Shown: positions 1 to 7,462, numbered from the stretch's first letter. The stretch: 36,409 bases of DNA from an uncultured Clostridia bacterium (GCA_947175385.1 CAMWMN010000011.1:1-36409); one strand, 5' to 3'. A program made the numbers and translations. The notes: generated from the sequence alone by a model not told the origin.

Positions 1-212
1 GTTAGTTGTTTGAGCTATAACCATAATCTGCTATTCCGAGAGAAGTTATGGCGCGTTATAACTCAAAGCAACCTATGGGTGACCAGTGCAAATCCGAAAT
101 GTGAGCGGCGCGGCATACCGCGAAGCGGTGTGCCGTGACGCTCAGCAAGCACAAATGAAATAGCTTTGCTATTTCATTTGTGCGGTTTCGGATTTGCCAT
201 TAAAATAAGGAG
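1..212 (+). promoter_or_regulatory. Structured leader element, copy 1 (before PH-domain gene)
   Basis: Two-domain inverted-repeat structure ending in the ribosome site. The 5' domain pairs TTGAG (10-14) with CTCAA (62-66) and CCATAA (21-26) with TTATGG (46-51). The 3' domain is a three-way junction: a perfect 12-bp outer stem starts GCAAATCCGAAA at 88 and closes at 197. It encloses a GAGCG...CGCTC hairpin with a GAA loop and a perfect 16-bp hairpin beginning GCACAAATGAAATAGC with a TTT loop. ATTAAAATAAGGAG follows at once, and the SD (207-212) serves the ATG at 218. The element may start left of the window. I do not recognise it as a named RNA family. Confidence 0.75.
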
Positions 213-217
213 ACATT

Positions 218-625
218 ATGAAACCGATTCCCGGGCAAGTTTGGACGGATAAAAAACGCACGTTTCTGGGATTGCCGTGGTCGTTTACGCGGTATATCCT
301 CACGGAGAAAAAGCTGATTACACGCAAGGGATTCCTCAGTATCACCGAGGACGAGGTGGAACTGTATCGGATTCTGGACAAGAGCCTGAGAATCTCGTTC
401 GGGCAGCGGTTGGACGGCACTGGTACGGTGATCCTCAACTGCAAGGACGTGGACACGCCCGTTAAGGAGATACAGTCCATAAAGAAACCGCGCGAGTTTA
501 TGGAGATTCTCGAGAAATATGTGGACGAACAGCGCGACAAATACGGCACGCGCGGGCGGGATATTATGGGATTCACTCCGCATGACCATAACGATGATAT
601 TTGCGGAGAGAGTCACGATGTGTAA
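218..625 (+). CDS. PH-domain-like small protein
   Basis: A 135-residue soluble protein with no signal peptide or membrane segment. The N-terminal two thirds (W-x-D-x-K, T-F-L-G-L-P-W-S-F-T-R-Y, alternating strands, then a closing helix about 98-120) match the layout of short bacterial pleckstrin-homology proteins, which often begin with a statement of how a setting is read out at the membrane. The tail is charged and His/Asp-rich and unlikely to be part of the fold. The start is fixed by an AAGGAG ribosome site five bases upstream. It is a single gene between two copies of the leader element. Function unknown; the PH assignment rests on pattern recognition only. Confidence 0.6.
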   Translation: MKPIPGQVWTDKKRTFLGLPWSFTRYILTEKKLITRKGFLSITEDEVELYRILDKSLRISFGQRLDGTGTVILNCKDVDTPVKEIQSIKKPREFMEILEKYVDEQRDKYGTRGRDIMGFTPHDHNDDICGESHDV

Positions 626-654
626 TAATAGTTGCTGGAGAATAACTGTTAGCA

Positions 655-864
655 GTTAGTTGTTTGGACTATAACCATAATCTGCTATTCCGAGAGAAGT
701 TATGGCGCGCTATAATTCCAAGCAGCCTATAGTCGACCGGTGCAAATCCGAAATGCGAGCAGCTCGGCTCACGCGTAGCGTGAACCGGGTCGCTCAGCAA
801 GCACAAACGAAATAGCAAAGCTATTTCGTTTGTGCGTTTTCGGATTTGCTATTAAAATAAGGGG
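655..864 (+). promoter_or_regulatory. Structured leader element, copy 2 (before 222-aa gene/tatD operon)
   Basis: Nearly identical to copy 1 over the first 86 bases, with covarying changes. The distal pair is TTGGA (664-668) with TCCAA (717-721) instead of TTGAG/CTCAA. The outer stem runs from 742 to 849 and has the same sequence as in copy 1. The first inner hairpin has a different sequence (GGCTCACGC, GTA loop) but the same fold. The second is again 16 bp, with a compensatory T-A to C-G change (GCACAAACG/CGTTTGTGC) and an AAA loop. AAGGGG at 859-864 is the SD for the ATG at 871. A TATAAT lies inside the 5' domain (about 711-716), so a built-in promoter is possible. Confidence 0.75.
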
Positions 865-870
865 TAATTT

Positions 871-1539
871 ATGGACATTTCAAGAATAGCCGATATAGGC
901 ACGATAAGTCAAACCAGTCAGACGCGCTCGGTAGAACGGCGGACGGAGGATAAAGCCTCCACGCTTGCAACGGAGCACACCGACAGCTTTGTGAAGTCCG
1001 AGGCGGCGTTTATGCCCGCGTATACCAAGAAGTCCGCGCAAAAGCAGACCGCGGACAACAATCTGCTGCAAAAGGAGAACTCCGAGCGAACGATTGATAA
1101 GGTTGAGGAGAGCGGTGAGCAGGTTTCGCGCGGCGAGCTTATGACAAAAGGAATAAGCCACATAATCCGTGCGATGTTCGTCAAGCAAGGCGAGGTGCTG
1201 TTGGGCAGCGTTCCGTCTATTGGTGCGAAAATGTATGCCGAAGAGCTGTTGTCGCAGTTACGCGCGCTGTACGGAAACTCCGCTGCCGAGGAGAACACAC
1301 CCGAGTATTGGCAGCCCGATGAAACCGCCGCGCGTATGTTGATGTTCTTTGACAGCGTGGAATTGGGCGAGGGTACCACCCAGGCTCTGGGCAACAGGGA
1401 AAATACGCTGGAGCGTTCGTTCCTCAGCGCGTTCAACGAAACCGAACAGCTTTTCGGCGGTCGCGGTCGATTGCCGTTGGAGAGCTACGAAACCAAGAGG
1501 TTGGTTCTGGAAAGCTATTTTGCAAAGGCGGTTTTGTAA
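871..1539 (+). CDS. Uncharacterised 222-aa protein, first gene of the tatD operon
   Basis: Not recognised. The first ~90 residues are polar, Ser/Thr/Lys/Glu-rich and probably disordered. Residues ~95-222 are predicted helical (GISHIIRAMFVKQGEV, then helices around SFLSAFNETEQLFGGRG). No signal peptide, membrane segment or metal motif is seen. The last 40 residues, with a Gly-rich FGGRGRLP turn, recall the ends of clostridial DUF5610-like proteins, but this is only an impression. Translation is coupled to tatD: the stop TAA overlaps the tatD ATG by one base (TAATG). The start follows the leader element's AAGGGG ribosome site. Confidence 0.8.
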   Translation: MDISRIADIGTISQTSQTRSVERRTEDKASTLATEHTDSFVKSEAAFMPAYTKKSAQKQTADNNLLQKENSERTIDKVEESGEQVSRGELMTKGISHIIRAMFVKQGEVLLGSVPSIGAKMYAEELLSQLRALYGNSAAEENTPEYWQPDETAARMLMFFDSVELGEGTTQALGNRENTLERSFLSAFNETEQLFGGRGRLPLESYETKRLVLESYFAKAVL

Positions 1540-2309
1540 TGCCTATTTTTGACACTCACGCGCACTATTGGCGCGCGGACTTCGGTGATGAACTGGACGC
1601 AGTTCTGGAGCGGCTTCCGAGCCAAGGTGTGGAGCGCGTTCTGGCGATTGGCTGCGATATTCCCACAAGTGTTGAGGAAATCGAGCTTGCAGAAAGATAC
1701 GATTATATCTATGCCGCCGTGGGATTCCACCCAGAGAACGCGGCGGAGTTGCCCGATGATTGGGAATCCAAACTGACGGAGCTGCTGAAACACGACAAGG
1801 CAGTGGCAGTGGGTGAAATCGGGTTGGATTATCACTACCCGGACGGCGCGCCCAAAGAGGTTCAGCGAGAGGTGTTTATCCGACAGCTTGAGATTGCTGA
1901 GCGGCTGAACTTGCCCGTGGTTATTCACTCGCGTGACGCAAGCGGAGATACGCTCGAAATTCTCAAGAAGTATAAGCCGCGCGGAGTGCTGCACTGCTTT
2001 TCCGGGAGTGCGGAAATCGCACGGGAGGTCGTAAAGCTCGGAATGTATGTCGGGTTTACGGGAGTATTGACGTTCAAGAACTCCAAAAAGGCTTGGGCGG
2101 CTTGCGAGGCTGTACCCATTGAGCGGCTGCTGTTGGAAACGGATTGTCCGTATATGGCACCCGTGCCGCATAGGGGCGAACGCTGCGACAGCTCGATGAT
2201 TAAGTTCACCGCCGCGAAAATGGCGGAGATAAAAGGGGTAGACACCGAAGAAATGATTGAGATAGCGCGTGAGAACGGGGAAAGGTTGTTTTTTGATGAT
2301 AACATATGA
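1539..2309 (+). CDS. tatD: TatD family metal-dependent deoxyribonuclease
   Basis: A 256-residue amidohydrolase-fold TIM barrel of normal TatD length. The metal-binding set is complete: D-T-H-A-H (His7, His9), G-E-I-G-L-D-Y (Glu93), V-I-H-S-R (His130), L-H-C-F-S-G (His152) and E-T-D-C-P (Asp202), followed by the family's P-Y-M-A-P-V-P-H-R-G signature. TatD enzymes are cytoplasmic Mg-dependent 3'-5' exonucleases implicated in DNA repair and turnover. The gene overlaps its upstream neighbour by one base and its downstream neighbour by 14 bases, so all three are probably translated from one message. The housekeeping assignment is firm; substrate preference is not visible. Confidence 0.95.
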   Translation: MPIFDTHAHYWRADFGDELDAVLERLPSQGVERVLAIGCDIPTSVEEIELAERYDYIYAAVGFHPENAAELPDDWESKLTELLKHDKAVAVGEIGLDYHYPDGAPKEVQREVFIRQLEIAERLNLPVVIHSRDASGDTLEILKKYKPRGVLHCFSGSAEIAREVVKLGMYVGFTGVLTFKNSKKAWAACEAVPIERLLLETDCPYMAPVPHRGERCDSSMIKFTAAKMAEIKGVDTEEMIEIARENGERLFFDDNI

Positions 2310-2763
2310 AAAAGCCGCTCCGGCAATGCTTGATATGGTTTTGAAAATGCGCCGCGAATGCTGCGCGTGCGTTTTCGGGAAGGACGAAAGCGCGTTTGAT
2401 GGCGAATTTATGCGGATTTCCCGAGAGTACTTTGCCAATTCCGACCAGACTACGGTTCTCGCGTTTGACGGCGAGCGGGCGAAAGCCGCCTCCAAAGCTG
2501 TCGGCTGCGCGACAATGTGCTATATCACGCTTATGCCGACACTCGACCATCCGACAGGAAAACGCGGTCACGTAATGAATGTCTACACTGATCCGAATTA
2601 TCGGCGGCAGGGAATCGGGCGGAAGATGATGGAAATGCTGATCAACGAGGCGAGGGAGCGCGGAGTTACGCATATTTCGTTGGACGCTACTCCCGATGGA
2701 GCAAAGCTGTATAAATCGTTGGGGTTTAAGTACTCAAACGAAAATATGGAGATTATACTTTAA
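2296..2763 (+). CDS. GNAT family N-acetyltransferase
   Basis: A 155-residue GNAT domain. Motif A is clear: V-Y-T-D-P-N-Y-R-R-Q-G-I-G-R-K-M-M contains the acetyl-CoA loop R-R-x-G-I-G-R. Motif B follows in ISLDATPDGAKLYKSLGF. I chose the ATG at 2296 (MITYEKAAP) over an upstream in-frame GTG at 2269 because GGGGAAAGG sits about 10 bases before it and MITYxKA is a typical GNAT N-terminus. It overlaps tatD by 14 bases. The acceptor (protein, small amine or drug) cannot be read from sequence. Confidence 0.88.
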   Translation: MITYEKAAPAMLDMVLKMRRECCACVFGKDESAFDGEFMRISREYFANSDQTTVLAFDGERAKAASKAVGCATMCYITLMPTLDHPTGKRGHVMNVYTDPNYRRQGIGRKMMEMLINEARERGVTHISLDATPDGAKLYKSLGFKYSNENMEIIL

Positions 2764-2776
2764 TGTGTTGCAACCT

Positions 2777-3004
2777 ATCGAGGTGTAATCCAAACGCGTT
2801 ATAATTCACGCCAACAAATCGGCGATGCAATTTAAGCGCGTTATAACCCTAAACAAGTGTTTGGTAACTAATGCAAATTCAAAACGCGAGCGGCGCGTTG
2901 CACTTTGCAAAGCAAAGTGAAGCGTGCCGCTCAGGCGAGTACAGACGGAAAATGCGAAGCATTTTTCGTCTGTACGGTTTTGAATTTGCCATTTAGATAA
3001 GGAG
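2777..3004 (+). promoter_or_regulatory. Structured leader element, copy 3 (before CBS gene)
   Basis: A more divergent copy. The outer stem is GCAAATTCAAAAC (from 2873) with its perfect complement ending at 2989. Relative to copies 1 and 2 it carries two double compensatory changes (C-G to T-A, G-C to A-T). The first inner hairpin has a 7-bp base GAGCGGC/GCCGCTC and a CACTTTGC/GCAAAGTG tip. The second is a 17-bp GTACAGACG...CGTCTGTAC hairpin with a GAA loop. The upstream part contains GCGCGTTATAA twice (about 2795 and 2837), so the 5' domain may be partly duplicated. The SD AAGGAG at 2999-3004 serves the ATG at 3010. Confidence 0.72.
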
Positions 3005-3009
3005 TTTAT

Positions 3010-3954
3010 ATGGATAGTGATGGCGGTCGAAGTGTAAATGAAAAGGAACACAAGGTGGCGAGGTTTTTCCTCGCGCCGCTTATCGGGCTTAACAAGGGGA
3101 TCTCCGCGCTGCTGAAAAGGGCATTGGGCGCGAATTACGCGGACGTTTCCGAGGAGGAGGTCCGCGATTTGGTGGACGCGCTCGCCAAGGACGAGGACGA
3201 GGACGGAATAGAGGAGAAGTCCGCAGAGATGATAAACAACATCTTTGAATTTGACGACCTCACCGCCGGAGACGTTATGACACACCGCACGTCTGTTGTC
3301 GGTGTGGACGTGAAGTCCATCACGCTCGATGATTTGATTTATCTCGCGCTGGAGATGGGCTTTTCGCGAATCCCCGCGTATGAGGAGAGCGTGGATAAAA
3401 TCGTCGGAATCGTTATCGTCAAGGACTTACTGTGCCTTATCGGTAAAGAGGATTTGTCCGATTTTAATATCGTGGATTTTCTGCGTGACGTGCAGTTTAT
3501 TCCCGAGGCTTGCAGCGCGTCCGATATTTTCAGGATCCTCACCGAAAACCGCGCGGGTATGGCGGTGGTGGTGGACGAATACGGCGGCACGGCGGGAATC
3601 GTTACGTTGGAGGACATAATCGAGGCGGTTATGGGCAATATCCAGGACGAGTATGATGACGAACAGCAGTTGATTACCAAAATCGGAAACCAAGTGTATG
3701 AGGTTTTGGGCGAGGCAGATCCCGATGAGGTGTTTGCGCTGTTTGGCGTGGAGCTGCCCGAGGATCACGAGTATGAAACCGTCGCGGGATTTGTTGCGGA
3801 TAAGCTCGGCTATATCCCCGAGGATACGGACGGAACACACCGCGCGTCGGTTCTGCCGTCCGTGGATTATGAGGGAGTAAAGCTGGTAGTTATGCGGGTC
3901 GAGGACAGAACAATGCGGAAAATCCGCGTGATTAAAATGCCCGAAAAGTCATAA
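3010..3954 (+). CDS. CBS-pair / CorC_HlyC domain protein, soluble form
   Basis: A 314-residue protein with the HlyC/CorC layout but no DUF21 membrane domain: residues 12-38 are an amphipathic helical lead-in, CBS 1 is ~88-150 (VMTHRTSVV...FSRIPAY), CBS 2 is ~160-212 (MAVVVDEYGGTAGIVTLEDI), and the CorC_HlyC transporter-associated domain is ~222-312. The DEYGGTxGIVTxEDI signature is diagnostic. Membrane-anchored relatives bind nucleotides through the CBS pair and take part in Mg/Co homeostasis; the short soluble form is known from CorC-like proteins. It lies behind leader copy 3 and ends six bases inside the convergent carboxypeptidase gene. Confidence 0.9.
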   Translation: MDSDGGRSVNEKEHKVARFFLAPLIGLNKGISALLKRALGANYADVSEEEVRDLVDALAKDEDEDGIEEKSAEMINNIFEFDDLTAGDVMTHRTSVVGVDVKSITLDDLIYLALEMGFSRIPAYEESVDKIVGIVIVKDLLCLIGKEDLSDFNIVDFLRDVQFIPEACSASDIFRILTENRAGMAVVVDEYGGTAGIVTLEDIIEAVMGNIQDEYDDEQQLITKIGNQVYEVLGEADPDEVFALFGVELPEDHEYETVAGFVADKLGYIPEDTDGTHRASVLPSVDYEGVKLVVMRVEDRTMRKIRVIKMPEKS

Positions 3955-4833
3955 TCCCGCATATTCCGAAACAAGCGAAAGAGTGGAGCTGTACCGCTCA
4001 TCGTCCGTATCGCAGCCCGTCACCACCGAAATGTATGTATCGCTATCTTTGACAAATGCCGAGATAAGGCAGCAGCCCGCTTTTGAGGTCGTTCCCGTTT
4101 TCAGACCGATTGCGTCTTTGCGGTAAAATTCGTCATCGGGATTCAGAAGGCGGTTTGTGTTCGTCCAGTTGATGTTCTCGCCCGACTCAAAAACAACGTA
4201 TTTTTGGTACTCCGTGACGATTTCCCGTATTTCGGGAACAGACAGCGCATATTTCGCCAGAACGCTCAAGTCGCGCGCGGTGGAATATTGTCCGCGGCTG
4301 TCGCTGCCATCGGGAGTGGTAAACCGGCTGTTGTTCATTCCGAGTTGTTTCGCGGATTCGTTCATAAGTTCGCAGAAATGTTCCACGGCGGCAGAATTGG
4401 ACAACTCTTCGTTCGGATTCTCCGCCCTCGCGACAGAAACCGCGACCGTATAAGCCGCGTCATTCCCCGACACCATCAGCATTCCGCGAATCAAATCGCG
4501 CAATGTGAGTTGATGTCCGGGCGCAATCAGGCAGACGCTGGACTCGGGCGGCAGCATTTGCAGCTCACTCCCGACGGTAATCACCTCATCGGGACGCATA
4601 CTCTTCAGTGCAACCGAGGCAGTCAGCAGCTTTGTAAGGCTTGCCGGAGCAACGCGCATATCAGCGTTGTATTCAAACAGTGTTTCGGCGTTGCCTTCTC
4701 GGCATACTATCGCTGCCATTCCGTCAAATTCCTTGTTATTTGGCTTTTTGTACTCGCAAATCAGTATTGCCAACACCGTGACAAGCAAAAGCAACGGAAT
4801 GGCGCACTTAATGATCCGTATAAATTTATTCAT
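3949..4833 (-). CDS. Serine-type D-alanyl-D-alanine carboxypeptidase (S11)
   Basis: A 294-residue penicillin-binding-protein-fold enzyme. It has an N-terminal membrane anchor (~9-27, IKCAIPLLLLVTVLAIL) without a clear cleavage site. The active-site triad of motifs is complete: S-L-T-K (65-68, Ser65 nucleophile), S-G-N (122-124) and K-T-G (245-247, in GLKTGTTSKAG). These enzymes trim the terminal D-Ala of peptidoglycan stem peptides outside the membrane. It lacks the C-terminal beta domain of PBP5-like enzymes, as in many short clostridial S11 proteins. A -10 TATAAT (minus strand, 4930-4935) and a GAAGGGAG ribosome site lie upstream. It is convergent with the CBS gene. Confidence 0.93.
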   Translation of the reverse strand: MNKFIRIIKCAIPLLLLVTVLAILICEYKKPNNKEFDGMAAIVCREGNAETLFEYNADMRVAPASLTKLLTASVALKSMRPDEVITVGSELQMLPPESSVCLIAPGHQLTLRDLIRGMLMVSGNDAAYTVAVSVARAENPNEELSNSAAVEHFCELMNESAKQLGMNNSRFTTPDGSDSRGQYSTARDLSVLAKYALSVPEIREIVTEYQKYVVFESGENINWTNTNRLLNPDDEFYRKDAIGLKTGTTSKAGCCLISAFVKDSDTYISVVTGCDTDDERYSSTLSLVSEYAGL

Positions 4834-4870
4834 AATGATTCTCCCTTCTGTTCAAACAGCATATTAGCTT

Positions 4871-4901
4871 GCATTTTCCCTACCTGCGGCAGGGGAAACG
4901 C
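4871..4901. repeat. Intergenic hairpin in the carboxypeptidase leader
   Basis: An imperfect inverted repeat, GCATTTTCCCTACCTG against CAGGGGAAACGC with a CGG loop. It lies in the 5' untranslated region of the minus-strand carboxypeptidase gene, downstream of its TATAAT. Its CCTGCGGC core is shared with the hairpin at 8449-8476. It has no T-run of terminator type on the minus strand. Confidence 0.4.
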
Positions 4902-5022
4902 AAAAAAAACCAAGTCTGTTTATGTGTACATTATAACACAAAAGAGGACGGAGTTTCTGAAGATTTTCTTACGATTTTATTATGATTTTATTAATTTACA
5001 AAACGCATAGGAGTGGTAAATT

Positions 5023-5658
5023 ATGACAAAAAAACAACTTGCCGCCGAGGTTATCGCGCGACTGAAAGAGGAATACCCCGAGGTGAAATGCGCGCTTGTC
5101 TACTCAAAGCCGTATGAGCTGCTTATCGCCACACGGCTTTCGGCGCAATGCACGGATGTACGCGTGAATAAGGTTACCCCCGCGCTGTTTGAGCGTTTCC
5201 CGAGTGTGGAGAAGTTCGCGGACGCGGAGGTCAGCGATGTGGAGGAATACATAAAGTCCTGCGGACTGTTCCATACAAAGGCGCGGGATATTGTGGAGAT
5301 GTGCCGCGTTTTGCGCGATGTTCATGGCGGGGAAGTTCCCGATTCGATTGAGGAACTTGTAAAGCTCCCCGGGGTAGGACGCAAAACCGCGAACCTGATT
5401 GTCGGGGATCTGTACGGAAAGCCCGCGATGGTGTGCGATACTCACGTGATTCGGCTTACAAATCGACTGGGACTGTCCACAGGTACGGACGCGGCAAAGG
5501 TGGAAAAGCAGCTCCGCGCGGTCGTTCCACCCAAGGAGGGTCTGATGCTGTGCCATAGACTGGTGTGGCACGGGCGTGGCGTTTGCTCCGCGAGAGCACC
5601 GAAATGCGGAGAGTGTACGTTGGCGGGGATTTGCAAGTCAAATAAGCCCGATAAATAA
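5023..5658 (+). CDS. nth: Endonuclease III (DNA glycosylase/AP lyase)
   Basis: A 211-residue base-excision repair enzyme of normal length. The helix-hairpin-helix and catalytic lysine are in KLPGVGRKTANLI (114-126, Lys121). The catalytic aspartate is Asp139 in V-C-D-T-H-V. The C-terminal [4Fe-4S] loop C-x6-C-x2-C-x5-C is at Cys188, 195, 198 and 204. It removes oxidised pyrimidines and cleaves the abasic strand. The start has GGAGTGG eight bases upstream. It is monocistronic and closed by an intrinsic terminator just after the stop. Confidence 0.96.
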   Translation: MTKKQLAAEVIARLKEEYPEVKCALVYSKPYELLIATRLSAQCTDVRVNKVTPALFERFPSVEKFADAEVSDVEEYIKSCGLFHTKARDIVEMCRVLRDVHGGEVPDSIEELVKLPGVGRKTANLIVGDLYGKPAMVCDTHVIRLTNRLGLSTGTDAAKVEKQLRAVVPPKEGLMLCHRLVWHGRGVCSARAPKCGECTLAGICKSNKPDK

Positions 5659-5660
5659 AA

Positions 5661-5686
5661 GACCGCTCCCGAAAGCGGGAGCGGTC
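5661..5686 (+). terminator. Hairpin terminator after nth
   Basis: A perfect 11-bp stem GACCGCTCCCG/CGGGAGCGGTC with a four-base AAAG-type loop, three bases after the nth stop. No T-run follows directly, because a palindromic repeat element begins at its last base. It may end transcripts jointly with that element. Confidence 0.65.
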
Positions 5687-5791
5687 AGACTGTCGATAAA
5701 CCCTCATCTGCGTCGTCAGGGGTTTGTCGGCAGCCATAAAGGCTAGCCGACAAGCCGCTTCCTAGCATCTGAGGGCTTCTCGACAGTCTGA
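5685..5791. repeat. MITE-like imperfect palindrome, 107 bp
   Basis: Terminal inverted repeats TCAGACTGTCGA (5685-5696) and TCGACAGTCTGA (5780-5791) are perfect. The complementarity continues inward as ATAAACCCTCA against TGAGGGCTTC. An inner hairpin GGTTTGTCGGCAGCC/GGCTAGCCGACAAGCC follows with an ATAAA loop. No open reading frame fits inside. The size, terminal repeats and near full-length self-complementarity fit a non-autonomous miniature element sitting between two convergent genes. No clear target-site duplication is visible. Confidence 0.6.
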
Positions 5792-5821
5792 AAGGTGACT
5801 TTTTATACAAGCGGGTTTGGT

Positions 5822-6730
5822 TTATTCGCCATAGATCTCAATACGAAGATCATCAAGATGGTCATAGTCAAAGACTTTGCCCTTGTAGGTGATTTTTATT
5901 TTTTTGCAGTATTCAAAGGTATGGATGTTGTTGCATCCATTTAATTCGATAACACTGTCGGGTAACTTAAGGTCTGTAAGACTGGCGCAGTATTGGAAAG
6001 CATAGGTCTGGATTGTGGTCACCCCGTCGGGGACATCAAGGCTTTCCAGATTTGTACAGCTCGCAAATGTCTCTCTGCCGATTACGGTTATGCCGGCGGG
6101 CAATTTAACACTTTTAAGACCTGTGCAGCTCTTAAATACCAAGTCGCCCATAGTGGTGGCTCCGTCGGGTATTTCAATGCTTGTCAGACTTTCGCAGCCG
6201 CAGAAAGCAGCATTGTCTATCGTAGTTACGCTGTCGGGAATATCAATGCTTGTGATACCTGCGCAGTTGTAAAAAGCCTGGATTCCGATTACGGTTACAG
6301 TATCGGGAATCGTGATGCTTTTGATGCCCGTATTGTTCACAAAGTCCTGCTTAAAGGCGCTGTCGCCGATTTTGACTACCGGCTTGTCCTCAATTGTATC
6401 GGGAATCACAATGTCGGTTGGATCCCCCTCATAACCGGCGATTACAATGCCGTTAAGAGCGTCATCGTAGAAGTACTTAAATTCGCCGTTGCTCTTGATT
6501 TCGGGTTTAATATCCTGTGGAGTGCTGACATCTCCGCCCACTTGTGAATCCTCGCTTGTATCTGTGGAGCTGTCGTTTCCAACCGTTGACGAGGGTTCGC
6601 TTGTCTGAGAGGAGTTATTTGTCTGCGTGGAGTTGTTGTTCCCGATGGGGGTTTTGTCGTTGTTTCCGCTGCACGCCGTCAGGGTAAGAAGAATAGCCGC
6701 GCTTGCTAAAATCGGTATAATCTTTTTCAT
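5822..6730 (-). CDS. BspA-type leucine-rich-repeat (LRR_5) lipoprotein
   Basis: A 302-residue lipoprotein. The signal peptide ends in lipobox L-T-A-C (Cys20), followed by a ~60-residue Ser/Thr/Asn-rich spacer and then about six 23-residue LRR_5 repeats of the form SITIPDxVTxIGxxAFxxCxxL (~135-275). LRR_5 proteins are surface-exposed binding proteins in gut Firmicutes and Bacteroidetes. It is a paralogue of the lipoprotein at 7500-8156, sharing the FKYKFDSxLNGxVIxxYEG lead-in and the repeats. The promoter lies at 6786-6814. Ligand unknown. Confidence 0.9.
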   Translation of the reverse strand: MKKIIPILASAAILLTLTACSGNNDKTPIGNNNSTQTNNSSQTSEPSSTVGNDSSTDTSEDSQVGGDVSTPQDIKPEIKSNGEFKYFYDDALNGIVIAGYEGDPTDIVIPDTIEDKPVVKIGDSAFKQDFVNNTGIKSITIPDTVTVIGIQAFYNCAGITSIDIPDSVTTIDNAAFCGCESLTSIEIPDGATTMGDLVFKSCTGLKSVKLPAGITVIGRETFASCTNLESLDVPDGVTTIQTYAFQYCASLTDLKLPDSVIELNGCNNIHTFEYCKKIKITYKGKVFDYDHLDDLRIEIYGE

Positions 6731-6785
6731 ATTCGTTTTCCTTTCTTAACATCTTTGGGGTGATGTATGTAATACAATTTAATAT

Positions 6786-6814
6786 ATTATATCACAAATT
6801 TAATGTGGTTTCAA
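6786..6814 (-). promoter_or_regulatory. Sigma-A promoter of LRR lipoprotein 1
   Basis: On the minus strand the -35 TTGAAA (6809-6814), a 17-base spacer ending GTGA, and the -10 TATAAT (6786-6791) lie about 55 bases upstream of the start codon. The spacer resembles those before the genes at 8156 and 9561. Confidence 0.75.
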
Positions 6815-6891
6815 GATATATGTTACACAAATTCTGAAATTTCGTATTTGCGGAATTTGTTGATATTACCAAAATTTAAGGAGATGATTTT

Positions 6892-7461
6892 ATGGATTTC
6901 GTCACCGAAGTAAAATCCCTTGCGGTGAAGGCTCGTGAACGCGACACGAAATTCCACAGATTCGGTGCGTTGGGGCACAGGTATGAATTTAATCCGCCGA
7001 TTTTAATTGACAAGGTGCACGAATTTGAGGCGGCAAGCGGCTTGACGCTCCCGGAAGCGTATGTTCTCTACCTTACACAAATCGGAAACGGCGGCGCGGG
7101 ACCGGATTACGGACTGTTCCCGTTAGAGAAAATCAAAGCGATTTACGACCCCAATGAGGAGATTTTCCTTGATAAAAAGGATTATGACGAGGAGTGGGTG
7201 GAGATATGCCGCGCGTATGATGAATCGCTTGAAAATGATGACGGCGAGTATCTGCGAATCGAGAGCCGTGCGTTTAACGGCTCGGTGATTATCGGTACAC
7301 CCGGCTGTACAATGTACACGATTCTGATGTGTAAGGGTGAGAATTACGGAAAAATCGGCGTAATTGATTCCGATATGGTCGAGGAGTACGTTCCGCAAAT
7401 CTCAGACAAGACCTTTGAGGAGTGGATCCTTGAATATTTTCGGAAAGCGGCGGAAGGATAA
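6892..7461 (+). CDS. SMI1/KNR4 family protein
   Basis: A 189-residue soluble protein. It has the SMI1/KNR4 (SUKH) signature: a helix IDKVHEFEAASGLTLPEAY (~35-55), L-x-x-I-G-N-G-G-A-G-P-x-Y-G-L-F-P-L (~62-80), and later G-x-x-x-I-G-T-P-G-C and W-I-L-E-Y-F at the end. Many bacterial SUKH proteins are immunity proteins of contact-dependent or polymorphic toxins, but no toxin gene is adjacent, so this one may be an orphan or serve another role. AAGGAG lies eight bases before the ATG, and an intrinsic terminator follows the stop. It separates the two paralogous LRR lipoprotein genes. Confidence 0.85.
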   Translation: MDFVTEVKSLAVKARERDTKFHRFGALGHRYEFNPPILIDKVHEFEAASGLTLPEAYVLYLTQIGNGGAGPDYGLFPLEKIKAIYDPNEEIFLDKKDYDEEWVEICRAYDESLENDDGEYLRIESRAFNGSVIIGTPGCTMYTILMCKGENYGKIGVIDSDMVEEYVPQISDKTFEEWILEYFRKAAEG

Positions 7462-7462
7462 A

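Noticed and set aside
1-864. Retron ncRNA, because of the outer complementary ends and inner hairpins
   Set aside because: No reverse transcriptase gene is anywhere in the window and copies sit before unrelated genes.
1-3004. CRISPR array
   Set aside because: The repeats are few, hundreds of bases apart and structured; no spacer-repeat rhythm and no cas genes.
4204-5010. A 268-codon plus-strand frame across the carboxypeptidase gene
   Set aside because: Antisense to a clear S11 enzyme and Arg/His/Cys-rich; it runs into intergenic sequence without a domain.
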